NCBI RefSeq assembly: GCF_000344805.1
Contig: NC_020453.1
Location: 7,916,001-7,980,000, forward strand
Origin: Bradyrhizobium oligotrophicum S58
GTDB taxonomy: Bacteria; Pseudomonadota; Alphaproteobacteria; Rhizobiales; Xanthobacteraceae
Reading direction: 5' to 3'
Length of the DNA: 64,000 bases
Each line of letters begins with the position of its first letter. Positions within the stretch are counted from its first letter, which is position 1. This document shows, piece by piece, positions 33,836 to 43,033 of this stretch. A program made the position numbers and the translations under genes. Below the pieces are notes generated by a model, which was not told where the DNA came from, searched no databases, and saw only the letters and a program-made list of their open reading frames with translations.

Positions 33836-34684
33836 CTACTGCGTCTTGGCGACGTGCGGCATGGCCTGGGTGATGAACGACGTCGCCTCCAGCGTTGCGG
33901 TTCCCAGCGGCGTCGGAATCACCATCTTGAACGGCACCAGCACGCGGGTGCCCGCGATCGGCACGAAGAAGATCTCCATGTTGCGGGCCTGGGCCAGATA
34001 TTTCACGACCGGCCGGTCAGGGATGTAGCCCGCAACGGGGGTGAAGTAGATCGCGCAGACCAGCGCCGGGCCGCGATACCCCTTATCCGCCTTCACGTTC
34101 TCCATGCGCTTGTAGTCGAGCTTGAGCTCGTAGCGCATGCGGCCGTCGAACACCGGCGCCGCGCCATGACACGATTCCGGCGCTAGCAACTCGCCATTCC
34201 CGGGCACCCGCACCAGCGACGCGGTCATCGGATCGAGCACGCCACGCTTGTGCGCGTCTGTTACCGGAATACGGTCGGGATCGACCGGCGGCGCGGGCTC
34301 GATGGCAAAATCCTTCACATTGCCATTCTGCAGATTGATGCGAATCTGCTCGGATTTCTTTCCCGTGCTGGTCGAGGCCTGATAGCTCTGGCCGACCAGA
34401 GCGCCGTTGACGACGCGCCCCTGCACCGAGCCGGTGCCCGACCCTTGCGAGAAGCTCTTGAGCAGCCCGGCGGTGCCGCCTTGCGCGGAGGCGCCATACT
34501 GATCGTCGCCAATCTCGATGGCCCAGGTGCCTTTGCCTACGGGAATACCGGCTAGCGACGCCGTGTATTGCGCATCGAGCCGGGCCTGCGCCTGGGCGTT
34601 CTGCGCCAGCAGCAGCAGGCATAGGGCGGAACCGGCCGCGACCAGGCGGCAGAAGCGAAATAAGGGAGCCGAAATGATGGTCAC
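33836..34684 (-). CDS. DUF3108 domain-containing exported protein
   Basis: A protein of 282 residues with a signal peptide (FRLVAAGSALCLLLLAQNAQA region). The body matches DUF3108: LDAQYTASLAGIPVGKGTWAIEIGDDQYGASAQGG near the start and YELKLDYKRMENV, MEIFFVPIAGTRVLVPFKMVIPTPLGTATLEATSF near the end. Function unknown; predicted periplasmic. The start is a GTG at 34684 with AGGATC upstream. A TTG at 34729 opens the frame earlier but would spoil the signal peptide. It is conserved near rpmB and the helicase in this bacterial group. Confidence 0.8.
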   Translation of the reverse strand: MTIISAPLFRFCRLVAAGSALCLLLLAQNAQAQARLDAQYTASLAGIPVGKGTWAIEIGDDQYGASAQGGTAGLLKSFSQGSGTGSVQGRVVNGALVGQSYQASTSTGKKSEQIRINLQNGNVKDFAIEPAPPVDPDRIPVTDAHKRGVLDPMTASLVRVPGNGELLAPESCHGAAPVFDGRMRYELKLDYKRMENVKADKGYRGPALVCAIYFTPVAGYIPDRPVVKYLAQARNMEIFFVPIAGTRVLVPFKMVIPTPLGTATLEATSFITQAMPHVAKTQ

Positions 34685-35218
34685 GTGAGGGATGATCCTG
34701 CCGATCCGCCTGCCTGAGCACCGGGCCAATCCGGCGCACCGTCCTTGCTACTTAAGCCAAAAACGCCTTCGAACAACGCGAACCGTCCCACAATGGCGGA
34801 TTGTCCAGCGCTTTGCGCCCGGATAGCCCCTCGGACCGCCGCCTGCGGTCCCGCCGGGCCGCGTGAACCTGTCCGGCCCCGGTCGGCTCCGCAGACTACC
34901 GCCGGACATTGTTCATCCCACCCGAATACGCCCAATATATGGTCGTGCGCCCCGGCTATATCCTTGATTGTACGCCAGCTTTCCGGTTAACCGGCGGCGT
35001 CGCGGCGGAACGCCGCGGCAAACGGAACGCGGCCCGGACGCCCCCTCCCCTCGGCATCAGGTAGATCGGCATCACTCCGGCCCTCAAATCCTTGACGAAA
35101 AGCCGCATCCCCCCTATAGGACCGCATCTCCCAGAGACGAGCTGGACGAGTTTTGGACCCCCGCGGCCCACCGACACAGGTGGGCGAAGGGTGCGGGGAT
35201 GAGAGAGGATTTATTGCC
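34685..35218. other. Divergent intergenic region between DUF3108 and rpmB
   Basis: 534 bases. It holds the rpmB promoter at 35092-35120 and a leader of about 90 bases. The rest shows no convincing gene; short reading frames there lack ribosome-binding sites and recognisable features. Confidence 0.45.
35092..35120 (+). promoter_or_regulatory. Sigma70-like promoter of rpmB
   Basis: -35 TTGACG (35092-35097), 17-base spacer, -10 TATAGG (35115-35120). The leader to the ATG at 35219 would be about 92 bases. Confidence 0.75.
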
Positions 35219-35527
35219 ATGTCGCGGCGCTGTGAACTGACGGCCAAGGGCCCCCAGGTTGGCCACAAGGTGAGCCACTCCAACATCAAGACCAAGCGGC
35301 GCTTCCTGCCGAACCTGTGCAACGTGACCTTCATCTCCGATGCACTCGGCCGCAACGTGCGCCTGCGCGTTTCGACCAACGCGCTCAAGAGCGTCGACCA
35401 CAATGGCGGCCTCGACGCCTACCTGCTCAAGGCCAACGCTGCCGTCCTGTCGCCGCGTGCGCTGGAGCTGAAGCGCGCCATCGAGAAGAAGGCCGCCGAC
35501 GCTGCGCCGGTCGCTCAGGCGAGCTGA
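35219..35527 (+). CDS. rpmB: 50S ribosomal protein L28
   Basis: A protein of 102 residues. [38 protein letters not shown]...[25 protein letters not shown] is unmistakable L28. A GAGAGGA precedes the ATG at 35219. Structural protein of the large ribosomal subunit, with a typical alphaproteobacterial C-terminal extension. Followed by a terminator at 35591. Confidence 0.97.
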   Translation: MSRRCELTAKGPQVGHKVSHSNIKTKRRFLPNLCNVTFISDALGRNVRLRVSTNALKSVDHNGGLDAYLLKANAAVLSPRALELKRAIEKKAADAAPVAQAS

Positions 35528-35864
35528 AGTTCAGATTGACGCAATAGTCCGGCGCATCGCGCGCAGGGCTCAGAGCGAACTGAGTAGACGGAACGGTCGG
35601 GTCGCAAGATCCGGCCGTTCTTGCTTGCGGATGACACGGCCTCGCGGAAGTCACGGACGACGGCGTGCAAGGCACACCTAGTGACCTGATGTGCGCACAA
35701 TGGCTGCGCGTCATCGGGTGCTTCGGGCTCTCGGCCTTACCGCACGCAAAGCGGCCCCCGGGACAACTGCACCCCGGACGAAGTGCCATACGAACCGGCC
35801 TCCCCAAGCTCCGCAGGATATTCTACACTCGCCCGGGTAGCATTATTCCGGACATTCCTTTGCC
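35528..35864. other. Intergenic region between rpmB and the DUF2235 gene
   Basis: 337 bases containing the rpmB terminator (35591-35624). The remaining 240 bases should hold the promoter for the gene at 35865. No convincing coding sequence was seen. Confidence 0.4.
35591..35624 (+). terminator. Terminator after rpmB
   Basis: GAACGGTCGG and CCGGCCGTTC pair with one T-G wobble across a 10-base loop; followed by TTGCTTG. It lies 64 bases after the rpmB stop. Confidence 0.75.
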
Positions 35865-37127
35865 ATGAAGAATATTGTCATCTGTTGCGACGGCACCGGT
35901 AACGAGATCAGCGAGAACATTTCCAACGTCCTCAAGCTCTATCGCTGTCTGCGCAAGACCGACAAGACGACGCCGCATCAGGCGGTGTTCTACGATCCCG
36001 GCGTCGGCACGCTGACTCAGCCTGACAGCTGGCACCGCTTCAAGGCGAATTTCAATCTCGTGCTCGGGCTCGCGACCGGCTACGGCCTCGATGACAACGT
36101 CATCAACGCCTACAGCTTCCTTGCCACGCACTACGAGGAGGGCGACCGCATCTTCCTGTTCGGCTTCTCGCGCGGCGCCTACACCGTGCGCGTGCTGGCC
36201 GGCCTGGTGCACAAGATCGGACTGATCTCGCCCGACCAGATCAATCTCGCGGGCTCGGGCGTAATCGCCTACAAGAAGTACTCCTCCGACAATCCGAAGG
36301 CCGGCCGCGGTATCACCACCGAGGTCGAGAGTACCGACGAAGAGGGACCGATCCCCGAGAACCGCGACGACCAGGCCGCACAGTTCGCACGCATCACCTC
36401 GGCACGCTGGCCGACGATCCACTTCGTCGGCGTGTGGGACACGGTGGCCAGCGTGATCGTGCCGCGCACCGATCGCCTGTTCGCGCTGCCGAGCCTCGAG
36501 GAGCTCGCCTTCACGATCCAGAATCCAACCGTGAAGATTTTCCGCCAGGCGGCGGCGATGGACGAGCGGCGCTGCATGTTCCGGCTGAAGCCGTGGGACA
36601 TGCCGCAGACCTTCACGCCGAACCGCTTCAACAAGGCTCAGGCGGGCCCGCAGGATGCCAAGCAGGTATGGTTCGCGGGCGTCCATTCCGACGTCGGCGG
36701 CGGCTATCCCGAAGTGCAATCGGCGGTCTCCAAGTATCCGCTGCTATGGATGATCGACGAGGCGGTCGAGGCGGGGCTCGCAGTCAATCCGCGCACGGTG
36801 AACCAACTCGCCTGGGGCGTACAGCGCAAGAACAGCCCGTTCTCCTATGTGCCGCCAAGCATTCAGGGCCAGTTGCACAATTCAATGACGCCGGCCTGGC
36901 GCCTGCTTGAATTTGTACCGAAGAGCGCGAAGTACAAGGAATGGCCGGAGCGCCGGGTGCATTTCGGATTCTACATTCCGAATTGCGAGCCGCGCTTCAT
37001 TCCCGACGGCGCCTTCATCCATGAGAGCGTGCTGATGCGGATCGCCGAGTCGCAGGACTATCGACCGGTGAATCTTCCGGTATCCTATGAACGCGTGGCG
37101 CTCCCGATCAAACAGAAGACGGAGTAG
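35865..37127 (+). CDS. DUF2235 domain hydrolase (Tle1-like fold)
   Basis: A protein of 420 residues. MKNIVICCDGTGNEISENISNVLKLYRCL opens the DUF2235 domain, GFSRGAYTVRVLAGLV is the G-x-S-x-G nucleophile elbow, and FVGVWDTVASV and WFAGVHSDVGGGYPE supply the Asp and His of a triad. The same fold is found in Tle1 phospholipase effectors of the type VI secretion system. No T6SS gene or effector-export domain is near, and no signal peptide is present, so it is more likely a cytosolic or membrane-associated hydrolase. The substrate is unknown. Confidence 0.82.
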   Translation: MKNIVICCDGTGNEISENISNVLKLYRCLRKTDKTTPHQAVFYDPGVGTLTQPDSWHRFKANFNLVLGLATGYGLDDNVINAYSFLATHYEEGDRIFLFGFSRGAYTVRVLAGLVHKIGLISPDQINLAGSGVIAYKKYSSDNPKAGRGITTEVESTDEEGPIPENRDDQAAQFARITSARWPTIHFVGVWDTVASVIVPRTDRLFALPSLEELAFTIQNPTVKIFRQAAAMDERRCMFRLKPWDMPQTFTPNRFNKAQAGPQDAKQVWFAGVHSDVGGGYPEVQSAVSKYPLLWMIDEAVEAGLAVNPRTVNQLAWGVQRKNSPFSYVPPSIQGQLHNSMTPAWRLLEFVPKSAKYKEWPERRVHFGFYIPNCEPRFIPDGAFIHESVLMRIAESQDYRPVNLPVSYERVALPIKQKTE

Positions 37128-37188
37128 CAGCGCGGCGCGCCTTTGCCTGCCTCGCGGCTTCTTCGGAAGGCGACCGCAGCGGATTGCC

Positions 37189-37437
37189 TCAGATCATCCG
37201 CAGATGGATGACGCCGTCCGTCACCTCGCCGCGGGCGAACTGCTCGCGCGCCATCTGCTCGAACGCCGTGCGGTTCCGCTGCAGATAGGCCAACGCCTGA
37301 TTGCGCGTGCAGAAGCTGGTTTCGAGATGACAGACCTGTCGCGTGGCCCCGATTGCGAGCGCGAACGCGATCGTATGGCCGCCGCTACTTGTATCATCTT
37401 TGGCAATGCGAACGTCTGTTGCGGTCGACTTGGCCAC
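37189..37437 (-). CDS. Small conserved hypothetical protein
   Basis: 82 residues from a GTG at 37437 with a textbook GAGGAGG upstream at six-base spacing. The frame stays open further upstream, but no site there matches it. SGGHTIAFALAIGATRQVCHLETSFCTRNQALAYLQRNRTAFEQMAREQFARGEVTDGVIHLRMI contains two Cys and a helical C-terminal half. I do not recognise a family. It is convergent with the DUF2235 gene. Confidence 0.65.
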   Translation of the reverse strand: MAKSTATDVRIAKDDTSSGGHTIAFALAIGATRQVCHLETSFCTRNQALAYLQRNRTAFEQMAREQFARGEVTDGVIHLRMI

Positions 37438-37596
37438 GTCAGCCTCCTCGGCAAGGAAGGTCGGATCTGTACGCGGAACACTGTCGGGCGTCGCAAGCGC
37501 GCATGACCTCCGCGTCTCTTCAAACGCGGACAACGGAGTTGAGGCTCCGATCAATTCTGCTGCGCATCCGCCATCGGAACCTCAGATAGAGAGGTA

Positions 37597-37833
37597 TTAG
37601 CGAGCGACCTTCTTCCGTCGCTTCGGCGCCGGGGCGGCATCAGGGACGGCCAGCGCAGCCTCCGCCTCCTTGGCGAGCCTCAACACGCGCAGCCGCTCCA
37701 TGTTCTTGCGGACCGCGATCGCGCGCTGATCCCATTCGGCACGCGCCTTTGCTCCGTCTTCGGCAGCGACGCGCTGACGCTCTGCCCGCGCCACGCTTTC
37801 GGGAGAACGCTCCGACAGCTTCTTGGTGGTCAT
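37597..37833 (-). CDS. Small charged helical protein, member of a two-copy local family
   Basis: 78 residues; a predicted long helix. Residues 30-59 (ARAEWDQRAIAVRKNMERLR...) align without gaps with residues 23-52 of the 62-residue protein at 38988-39176, sharing the pattern N-x-E-R-L-(R/K)-x2-R-L-A-(R/K)-E-A. The tail ends in a run of Lys and Arg (KRRKKVAR). A good AAGGATC precedes the ATG. Function unknown. The mixture of acidic and basic residues suggests a nucleic-acid or ribosome-associated protein. Confidence 0.7.
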   Translation of the reverse strand: MTTKKLSERSPESVARAERQRVAAEDGAKARAEWDQRAIAVRKNMERLRVLRLAKEAEAALAVPDAAPAPKRRKKVAR

Positions 37834-37874
37834 CGACTGATCCTTCCGAAGAGACGGGTTATCGTCGAGACGCA

Positions 37875-37905
37875 GAAAGCCCGCTCAATACGGGATCGAG
37901 CGGGC
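37875..37905 (-). terminator. Terminator after cold-shock gene
   Basis: On the minus strand, GCCCGCTC and GAGCGGGC form an 8-bp stem with an 11-base loop, followed by TTTCTGC. A second hairpin (CCATTTCA/TGAAATGG) lies just before it at 37913-37937. Confidence 0.8.
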
Positions 37906-37972
37906 AAACCAGCCATTTCAGTACATCCGTGAAATGGCCCGTGACGTCGGACGAGACGTCAGATCAGTGCGA

Positions 37973-38179
37973 TCAGGCCAGCGAGAGATTCTCTGCGCTG
38001 GTCTTGCCGCGCATCTTGTCGGTCTTGACCTCGAAGTTCACCTTCTGGCCCTCGGCCAGACCAGCCAGACCAGCGCGCTCAACGGCGCTGATGTGAACGA
38101 ACACGTCGTTCCCGCCATCCTGCGGCTGAATGAAACCAAAGCCCTTCTGGCCGTTGAACCACTTGACAGTACCTTGCAT
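37973..38179 (-). CDS. Cold-shock domain protein (CspA family)
   Basis: A protein of 68 residues. [51 protein letters not shown] carries the RNP1-like GFGFI and RNP2-like VFVHIS motifs of cold-shock proteins. These bind single-stranded RNA and DNA and act as RNA chaperones. ATG at 38179 follows GGAGATAGAC. The upstream 430 bases may carry a long leader, as is common for such genes, but no specific element was identified. Confidence 0.94.
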   Translation of the reverse strand: MQGTVKWFNGQKGFGFIQPQDGGNDVFVHISAVERAGLAGLAEGQKVNFEVKTDKMRGKTSAENLSLA

Positions 38180-38617
38180 GTCTATCTCCAAATCATTCAT
38201 CGCGCGACCATCACGCGATCTCATTCAACTGAGCAATGACTTTGGAAATAGCCCACGGGCACATTCAGAAAGGCACAGCGGCTAATCGAACGACCCCAAG
38301 GTAGAGACTTTCCTGGGGATTACAAGGCCGCGGGGGGAAATAGTTTTCCTGGCGGCAAGGCTCGGGACCGACAAAGCTGGCGTTCCCCGCCCACAGGCCT
38401 TATCTTCAGAACACCATCGGTATCGGGCAAGGCCTTCGATGGCTGAGAGACACATTCGTGCTCCCGCCTTCCAACGAAGGGGATCACCGTGTCTGATCGC
38501 GACGAACAACGTTCATTTGATTGAAGTCGCCTGTTGAACGCGACGCCCTATCAGGCGCAGCGCCTATCAACTCAACAACACAGAATTCATCGCGAGATGA
38601 AGGTAAGGAGGACGCTT
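38180..38617. other. Intergenic region between csp and rpsU
   Basis: 438 bases between divergent genes. It must hold the csp promoter/leader and the rpsU promoter. No convincing gene was seen; the open frames here lack ribosome-binding sites. Confidence 0.4.
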
Positions 38618-38941
38618 TTGCAGGTTCTTGTGCGTGACAACGACGTCGAAAAGGCATTGCGCATCCTGAAGAGGAAGATGCAGCGCGAGGGTGTCTTTCG
38701 TGAAATGAAGCGCCGCAGGTCCTACGAAAAGCCGTCGGAGCGCAAGACGCGCGAGAAATCAGACGCGATCCGGCGTCAGCGCAAGGTCGCGCGCAAGCAG
38801 GCCATCCGCGAAGGGCTGCTGCCGGCGCCGGTCAAGAAGGTGCCCGTGGCGCGGGCGGGCGTGCTCCCCTCGACGACATCAACGCGGACTGAGCGCGAAC
38901 GGCCGCAGGGCCAGCTCACACCCGCGACGCCGCGTAGCTAG
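38618..38941 (+). CDS. rpsU: 30S ribosomal protein S21 (TTG start)
   Basis: A protein of 107 residues. The first residues after the start are [40 protein letters not shown], clear S21. The start is a TTG at 38618, not the ATG at 38534: AAGGAGG sits six bases upstream and the L-x-V-L-V-R-D-N of S21 begins there. The C-terminus is about 35 residues longer than in E. coli, as in other Alphaproteobacteria. S21 helps mRNA selection in the small subunit. It is convergent with a small gene whose stop overlaps its terminator. Confidence 0.93.
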   Translation: MQVLVRDNDVEKALRILKRKMQREGVFREMKRRRSYEKPSERKTREKSDAIRRQRKVARKQAIREGLLPAPVKKVPVARAGVLPSTTSTRTERERPQGQLTPATPRS

Positions 38942-38978
38942 GCAAGGGGCCGGCAGGCCGGTCGATCGACGCGAACGG

Positions 38979-39001
38979 AGCTGGCGTTCAAGCCAGCTTT
39001 T
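38979..39001 (+). terminator. Terminator of rpsU, overlapping the end of the convergent small gene
   Basis: AGCTGGC and GCCAGCT pair across a GTTCAA loop and run into TTTT. The stop codon (38988-38990) of the convergent 62-residue gene lies in the loop. Confidence 0.85.
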
Positions 39002-39176
39002 CCGGCTGTTTGCGGTCGCGAACAGCCGCTTCACGCGCCAGGCGCTCAGCCTTCAACCGCTCCCGGTTCTGGTCGAAGGCGTTCTGCGCTTTTTCATAGT
39101 CAGTTCTCGCCGGCTCGGCCGGCTTGAAAGCCTTGTTGGCTTCGAGCACGGTGGCCTTGGGCCTTCGCTCTGACAT
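38988..39176 (-). CDS. Small charged helical protein, second member of the local family
   Basis: 62 residues. MSERRPKATVLEANKAFKPAEPARTDYEKAQNAFDQNRERLKAERLAREAAVRD includes the shared motif N-x-E-R-L-(R/K)-x2-R-L-A-(R/K)-E-A seen in the protein at 37597-37833. A GAGGACATCACC before the ATG gives a plausible ribosome-binding site. Its 3' end is inside the rpsU terminator. I do not recognise a family. High Lys/Arg/Glu content and the place next to rpsU and csp suggest an RNA- or stress-related role. Confidence 0.68.
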   Translation of the reverse strand: MSERRPKATVLEANKAFKPAEPARTDYEKAQNAFDQNRERLKAERLAREAAVRDRKQPEKLA

Positions 39177-39404
39177 GGTGATGTCCTCGTTGGAATGGTG
39201 AACGCCGTTGCCGCAGCGCGCGCGAGACTCGCACAAGACGGCCACCGTTCAATGACGGTTTCGGCGAAGCCGGGCGCGCGCTCGCTGTCTCGGAAGCAGG
39301 TGCTGTTCGGAACCACTGGTGCGGATATGCCAACTGCGTCGTCGAGACAGCATCTGTTATAACCGGAATGCGCCAATTGTGTTGCAACACATTCACGTAA
39401 ACCA

Positions 39405-41015
39405 TCAGACGACCTGCTGCTTGCGGCCGGGCACGGCGGCGAGTAGCTCGCGCGTATAAGCGTGCTCCGGATTGGCAAACAGCGCCGCCGTGGGCTTCAG
39501 CTCGACGATCTCGCCCTTCTGCATCACAGCAATCCGATCGCAGATCTGCGCGGCCACGCGCAGATCATGGGTGATGAACAGCATTGATAGACCGAGCCGC
39601 GCTTTCAGATCTTCCAACAGAAGCAGCACCTGCGCCTGCACGGAGACGTCGAGCGCGGACACCGCTTCGTCGGCGACGATGATCTCCGGATCGAGCGCGA
39701 GCGCACGCGCAATGCCGATGCGCTGGCGCTGGCCGCCGGAGAATTCGTGCGGATAGCGGCCGATGGCGCCGGCATCGAGCCCGACGAGAGCGAGCAGCTC
39801 CTGCGTGCGCTGCAGCGCAGCGGCGATCGGCGTGCCACGCGCGACCATGCCGTCGGCGATGATGCGGCCGACCTTGCGGCGCGGGTTCAGCGAGGCAAAC
39901 GGATCCTGGAAGATCATCTGGATGCGATGGCGCTGCGCCCGCAGTGCGCGGCCCGAAAGCCGCGTGAGGTCGATGTCGCCGATGCGCACGGTGCCGCGAT
40001 CGGCCTCGATCAGCCGCATCACCAGCCGCGCGACCGACGATTTGCCTGAGCCGGATTCACCGACGAGACCGAGCGTCTCGCCCTGATGGATCGCGAAATT
40101 CACCGCATGCGCGGCGCACGTTTCGCGGTTCGGCCGGAACCAGCCGGTCGGCGTCACGTAGGTCTTGTCGAGACCGATCACCTCCACGGCGCGCGGCGCA
40201 TCCTCGCGCGACTGGCGCGGCGGCGGGTCGAAGGACGGCACGGCCGCGAGCAGCGCCTTGGTGTAGTCGTGCCGGGGATTGCCCAGCACGGCCTCGGCCG
40301 CGCCCTCCTCCACCACCTTGCCATGACGGAGCACCACGACCTGGTCGGCGATGTCCGCGACGACGCCGAAATCATGGGTGATGAACATCACCGCCATGTT
40401 GTGGCTGGCCTGCAGGTTGCGGATCAGCTTCAGGATCTGCGCCTGCGTCGTGACATCGAGCGCGGTGGTCGGCTCGTCGGCGACCAGCACCGCCGGCTCG
40501 AGCGCCAGCGCCATTGCGATCATCGCGCGCTGGCGCTGGCCGCCGGACAGCTGATGCGGATAGGCGCGGATGATGCGCTCCGGATCGGGCAGCCCGACCT
40601 CGCGCACCAGCGCCAGCGCCTTGGCGCGGCGCTCCCGCGGCGTCAGCAGGTCGTGCGCCTCGAACACCTCCATCAGCTGGTCGCCGATGCGCATCAAGGG
40701 ATTGAGCGCGGTCATCGGCTCCTGGAACACCATCGCTATGCGCCGGCCGCGCAGATCGCGCCAGCCATCTTCATCCACGGTGAGCAGGTCGCGGCCGTCG
40801 AAGCGAATCTCGCCGCCCTCGACGTTGACCGTATCCGGCAACAGGCCGAGCAGCGCATGCGCGCACATCGACTTGCCGGAGCCGGACTCGCCGACGACGC
40901 AGACGATCTTGCCGGCCGTGAGATCGAACGACACGCCATCGACGGCATGCGCACGCTCGGCACCCTTGGGCAGCGCGATGCGGAGATTTTTGATGGCAAC
41001 GACGGGATCAGCCAT
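39405..41015 (-). CDS. ABC transporter ATP-binding protein, two fused ATPase domains (oligopeptide/dipeptide type)
   Basis: A protein of 536 residues. Two complete ATPase modules: Walker A GESGSGKS in each half, signature [10 protein letters not shown] and [10 protein letters not shown], Walker B LVADEPTT and IVADEAVS. Both halves have the oligopeptide-family tails ([12 protein letters not shown] and [12 protein letters not shown]). This is the fused DppD/DppF or YejF arrangement. It is the last gene of a complete importer: binding protein, two permeases, ATPase. A small repeat lies between it and the permease. It would power uptake of peptides or similar solutes. Confidence 0.93.
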   Translation of the reverse strand: MADPVVAIKNLRIALPKGAERAHAVDGVSFDLTAGKIVCVVGESGSGKSMCAHALLGLLPDTVNVEGGEIRFDGRDLLTVDEDGWRDLRGRRIAMVFQEPMTALNPLMRIGDQLMEVFEAHDLLTPRERRAKALALVREVGLPDPERIIRAYPHQLSGGQRQRAMIAMALALEPAVLVADEPTTALDVTTQAQILKLIRNLQASHNMAVMFITHDFGVVADIADQVVVLRHGKVVEEGAAEAVLGNPRHDYTKALLAAVPSFDPPPRQSREDAPRAVEVIGLDKTYVTPTGWFRPNRETCAAHAVNFAIHQGETLGLVGESGSGKSSVARLVMRLIEADRGTVRIGDIDLTRLSGRALRAQRHRIQMIFQDPFASLNPRRKVGRIIADGMVARGTPIAAALQRTQELLALVGLDAGAIGRYPHEFSGGQRQRIGIARALALDPEIIVADEAVSALDVSVQAQVLLLLEDLKARLGLSMLFITHDLRVAAQICDRIAVMQKGEIVELKPTAALFANPEHAYTRELLAAVPGRKQQVV

Positions 41016-41033
41016 GCCTCACCGCCACCGGTC

Positions 41034-41123
41034 CGTAGGGTGGGCAAAGTGGAGCGTGCCCACCATCGGCAGCTGAGCTTGGCAATCGGTGGGCACGGCG
41101 CGTTGCGCCTTGCCCACCCTACG
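41034..41123. repeat. Inverted repeat between permease and ATPase genes
   Basis: CCGTAGGGTGGGCAAAG at the left and TTGCCCACCCTACG at the right are inverted copies. The inner part has GTGCCCACC/GGTGGGCAC arms. The core CGTAGGGTGGGC is a common dispersed element in these genomes. It could shape mRNA levels within the operon. Confidence 0.75.
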
Positions 41124-41144
41124 ACAGCAATGGTCAAACACCGC

Positions 41145-41984
41145 TCACCTGCCCTCTCGCGAGAGGCGCGGGTTGAGCGCATCGTTCAACCCCTCGCCGA
41201 TCAGATTGAGGCCGAGCACCGACAGCAGGATCGCGACGCCGGGGAACACCGTGATCCACCACGCCTGCCGAATGACGGTGCGGCCGGCGCCGACCATGTA
41301 GCCCCATGAGATCAGGTTGGGATCGCCGAGGCCGAGGAACGACAGCGATGACTCCAGCAGGATGGCGGTCGCGACCATCAGCGAAGCCAGCACGATGACA
41401 GGCGACAGCGCGTTGGGCAGGATCTCGCGCCAGATGATCCACGAGTTGCTCTGCCCCGTGACGATCGCGGCCTGGACGTATTCGCGGGTGCGCAGGCTCA
41501 GCACCTCGCCGCGCACCAGCCGTGCGACCGGCGGCCAGCTGACGAGACCGATCGCGGCAACGATCGAATAGATCGAGGGCTGCAGGATCGCGACCAGCAC
41601 GATGGCGAGCGCAAAGCTCGGGATGGTCTGGAAGAACTCGGTGAAGCGCATCAGCGCGTCGTCGACGCGGCCGCCGAAATAGCCAGCGATGGCGCCGAGC
41701 GGCACGCCGACGATCAGCGCCACCAGCGTCGAAACGAGGCCGACCAACAAAGACACGCGCGCACCGAAGATCAGCCCGGCGAGCACGTCGCGTCCCAGTG
41801 CATCGGTGCCGAGCGGCACGGCGGACAGCGTGAACGGGGCCACGAACGGCCGCTGCACCATGCGCCACGGCGAGTTCGGGAAATAGAACGGTCCGGTCAC
41901 GGCGATCAGGATCGCCAGAAGCAGGATGACCAGTCCGATGACGCCGCTCGGGCTACGCAGCATGGTCCGCCAGAACTGCCTCAT
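41145..41984 (-). CDS. ABC transporter permease, DppC/OppC family
   Basis: A protein of 279 residues and six helices. An N-terminal DppC start (RSPSGVIGLVILLLAILIAVTGPF), the cytoplasmic segment LGTDALGRDVLAGLIFGARVSLLVGLV and the EAA loop (WIIWREILPNALSPVIV) are present. Its ATG overlaps the stop of the DppB-type permease by four bases. It forms the membrane channel of the importer with that partner. Confidence 0.93.
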   Translation of the reverse strand: MRQFWRTMLRSPSGVIGLVILLLAILIAVTGPFYFPNSPWRMVQRPFVAPFTLSAVPLGTDALGRDVLAGLIFGARVSLLVGLVSTLVALIVGVPLGAIAGYFGGRVDDALMRFTEFFQTIPSFALAIVLVAILQPSIYSIVAAIGLVSWPPVARLVRGEVLSLRTREYVQAAIVTGQSNSWIIWREILPNALSPVIVLASLMVATAILLESSLSFLGLGDPNLISWGYMVGAGRTVIRQAWWITVFPGVAILLSVLGLNLIGEGLNDALNPRLSREGR

Positions 41985-42952
41985 GCCGAGAACTCGATGC
42001 GAGGATCGACCAGACGGTAGACGAGATCGGTGACGAGGTTGAAGATCAGCACCATGGCCGAGGAGACCACGAACACGCCGAGGAGCAGATTGTAGTCGCG
42101 CTGGATCAGCGCGTCATACATCAGCCGGCCGATCCCGGGCCACGCGAACACCGTCTCGGTCAGCACGGCGCCGCCGACCAGCGTTCCGGCATGGACGCCC
42201 GCCAGCGTGACCACCGGCAGCAGCGCATTGCGCAGGACGTGCCGGCGCAGGATGACGCCGTCGCGCAGCCCCTTGGCCCGTGCAGTCTTGACGAAATCGA
42301 GCCGCTTGACCTCCAGCATCGAGGCGCGGGTCATGCGGGTGTAGGTCGCCATGAAGAACAGGCCGAGCGTTGCGGCCGGCATCACCAGATGCGCGCCGAC
42401 GTCGAGCGCATGGCGGAGACCGACATAGCCCGCGCCGACGGTCTCGTAGCCGAAGCTCGGCAGCCAGTCGGCCCAGACCGAGAACAGCAGGATCGCGATC
42501 AGCGCGATCCAGAACAGCGGCGTGGCGTAGAAGACCAGTGCGAGCACCGTGATCGCTGTATCGAGAACGGTGCCGGCAAAGCGCGCCGCCAGCACGCCGA
42601 ACAGGATGCCGAGACCGAGCGAGATGGCAAACGCCGTGAGCGTCAGCAGCAAGGTCGCCGGCAGCCGCTCGGCAATCAGCCTGGCGACCGGGGCCTGCTG
42701 GCGGAACGAGAAGCCGAGGTCGAGGCTGGCGATGCCCTTGACGTAGATGAGAAGCTGCTCCGGCAGCGGACGATCGAGCCCGAATTTCTCGCGCAGCTGC
42801 GCCACGAAGATCTGGTCGGAGGCGCCGGCCTCACCGGCCATGACTACGGCGGGATCACCCGGCGCCAGCCGGATGAGAAAAAAGTTCAGTACGATGATGG
42901 CGAGTAGGACGATGACGCCCTTCACGAGGCGCTGGGCGATGAAGGAGAGCAT
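41981..42952 (-). CDS. ABC transporter permease, DppB/OppB family
   Basis: A protein of 323 residues. MLSFIAQRLVKGVIVLLAIIVLNFFLIRLAPGDP is the standard DppB start, followed by DLGFSFRQQAPVARLIAERLPATLLLT and the EAA-type loop VILRRHVLRNALLPVVTLAGVH. Six membrane helices. It lies 81 bases after the binding protein gene and overlaps the next permease. Confidence 0.93.
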   Translation of the reverse strand: MLSFIAQRLVKGVIVLLAIIVLNFFLIRLAPGDPAVVMAGEAGASDQIFVAQLREKFGLDRPLPEQLLIYVKGIASLDLGFSFRQQAPVARLIAERLPATLLLTLTAFAISLGLGILFGVLAARFAGTVLDTAITVLALVFYATPLFWIALIAILLFSVWADWLPSFGYETVGAGYVGLRHALDVGAHLVMPAATLGLFFMATYTRMTRASMLEVKRLDFVKTARAKGLRDGVILRRHVLRNALLPVVTLAGVHAGTLVGGAVLTETVFAWPGIGRLMYDALIQRDYNLLLGVFVVSSAMVLIFNLVTDLVYRLVDPRIEFSA

Positions 42953-43033
42953 GAAAGGCCCGTGGTGGTCGGCGCGGCAGGATCGATGATGCAGCGGAGC
43001 GCGGCGTCCATGGCCGCGCCCCGCGACATACCC

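Noticed and set aside
35865..37127. DUF2235 hydrolase as a type VI secretion effector
   Set aside because: No VgrG, Hcp, PAAR or immunity gene is adjacent and no export signal is seen, so the effector role is unsupported.
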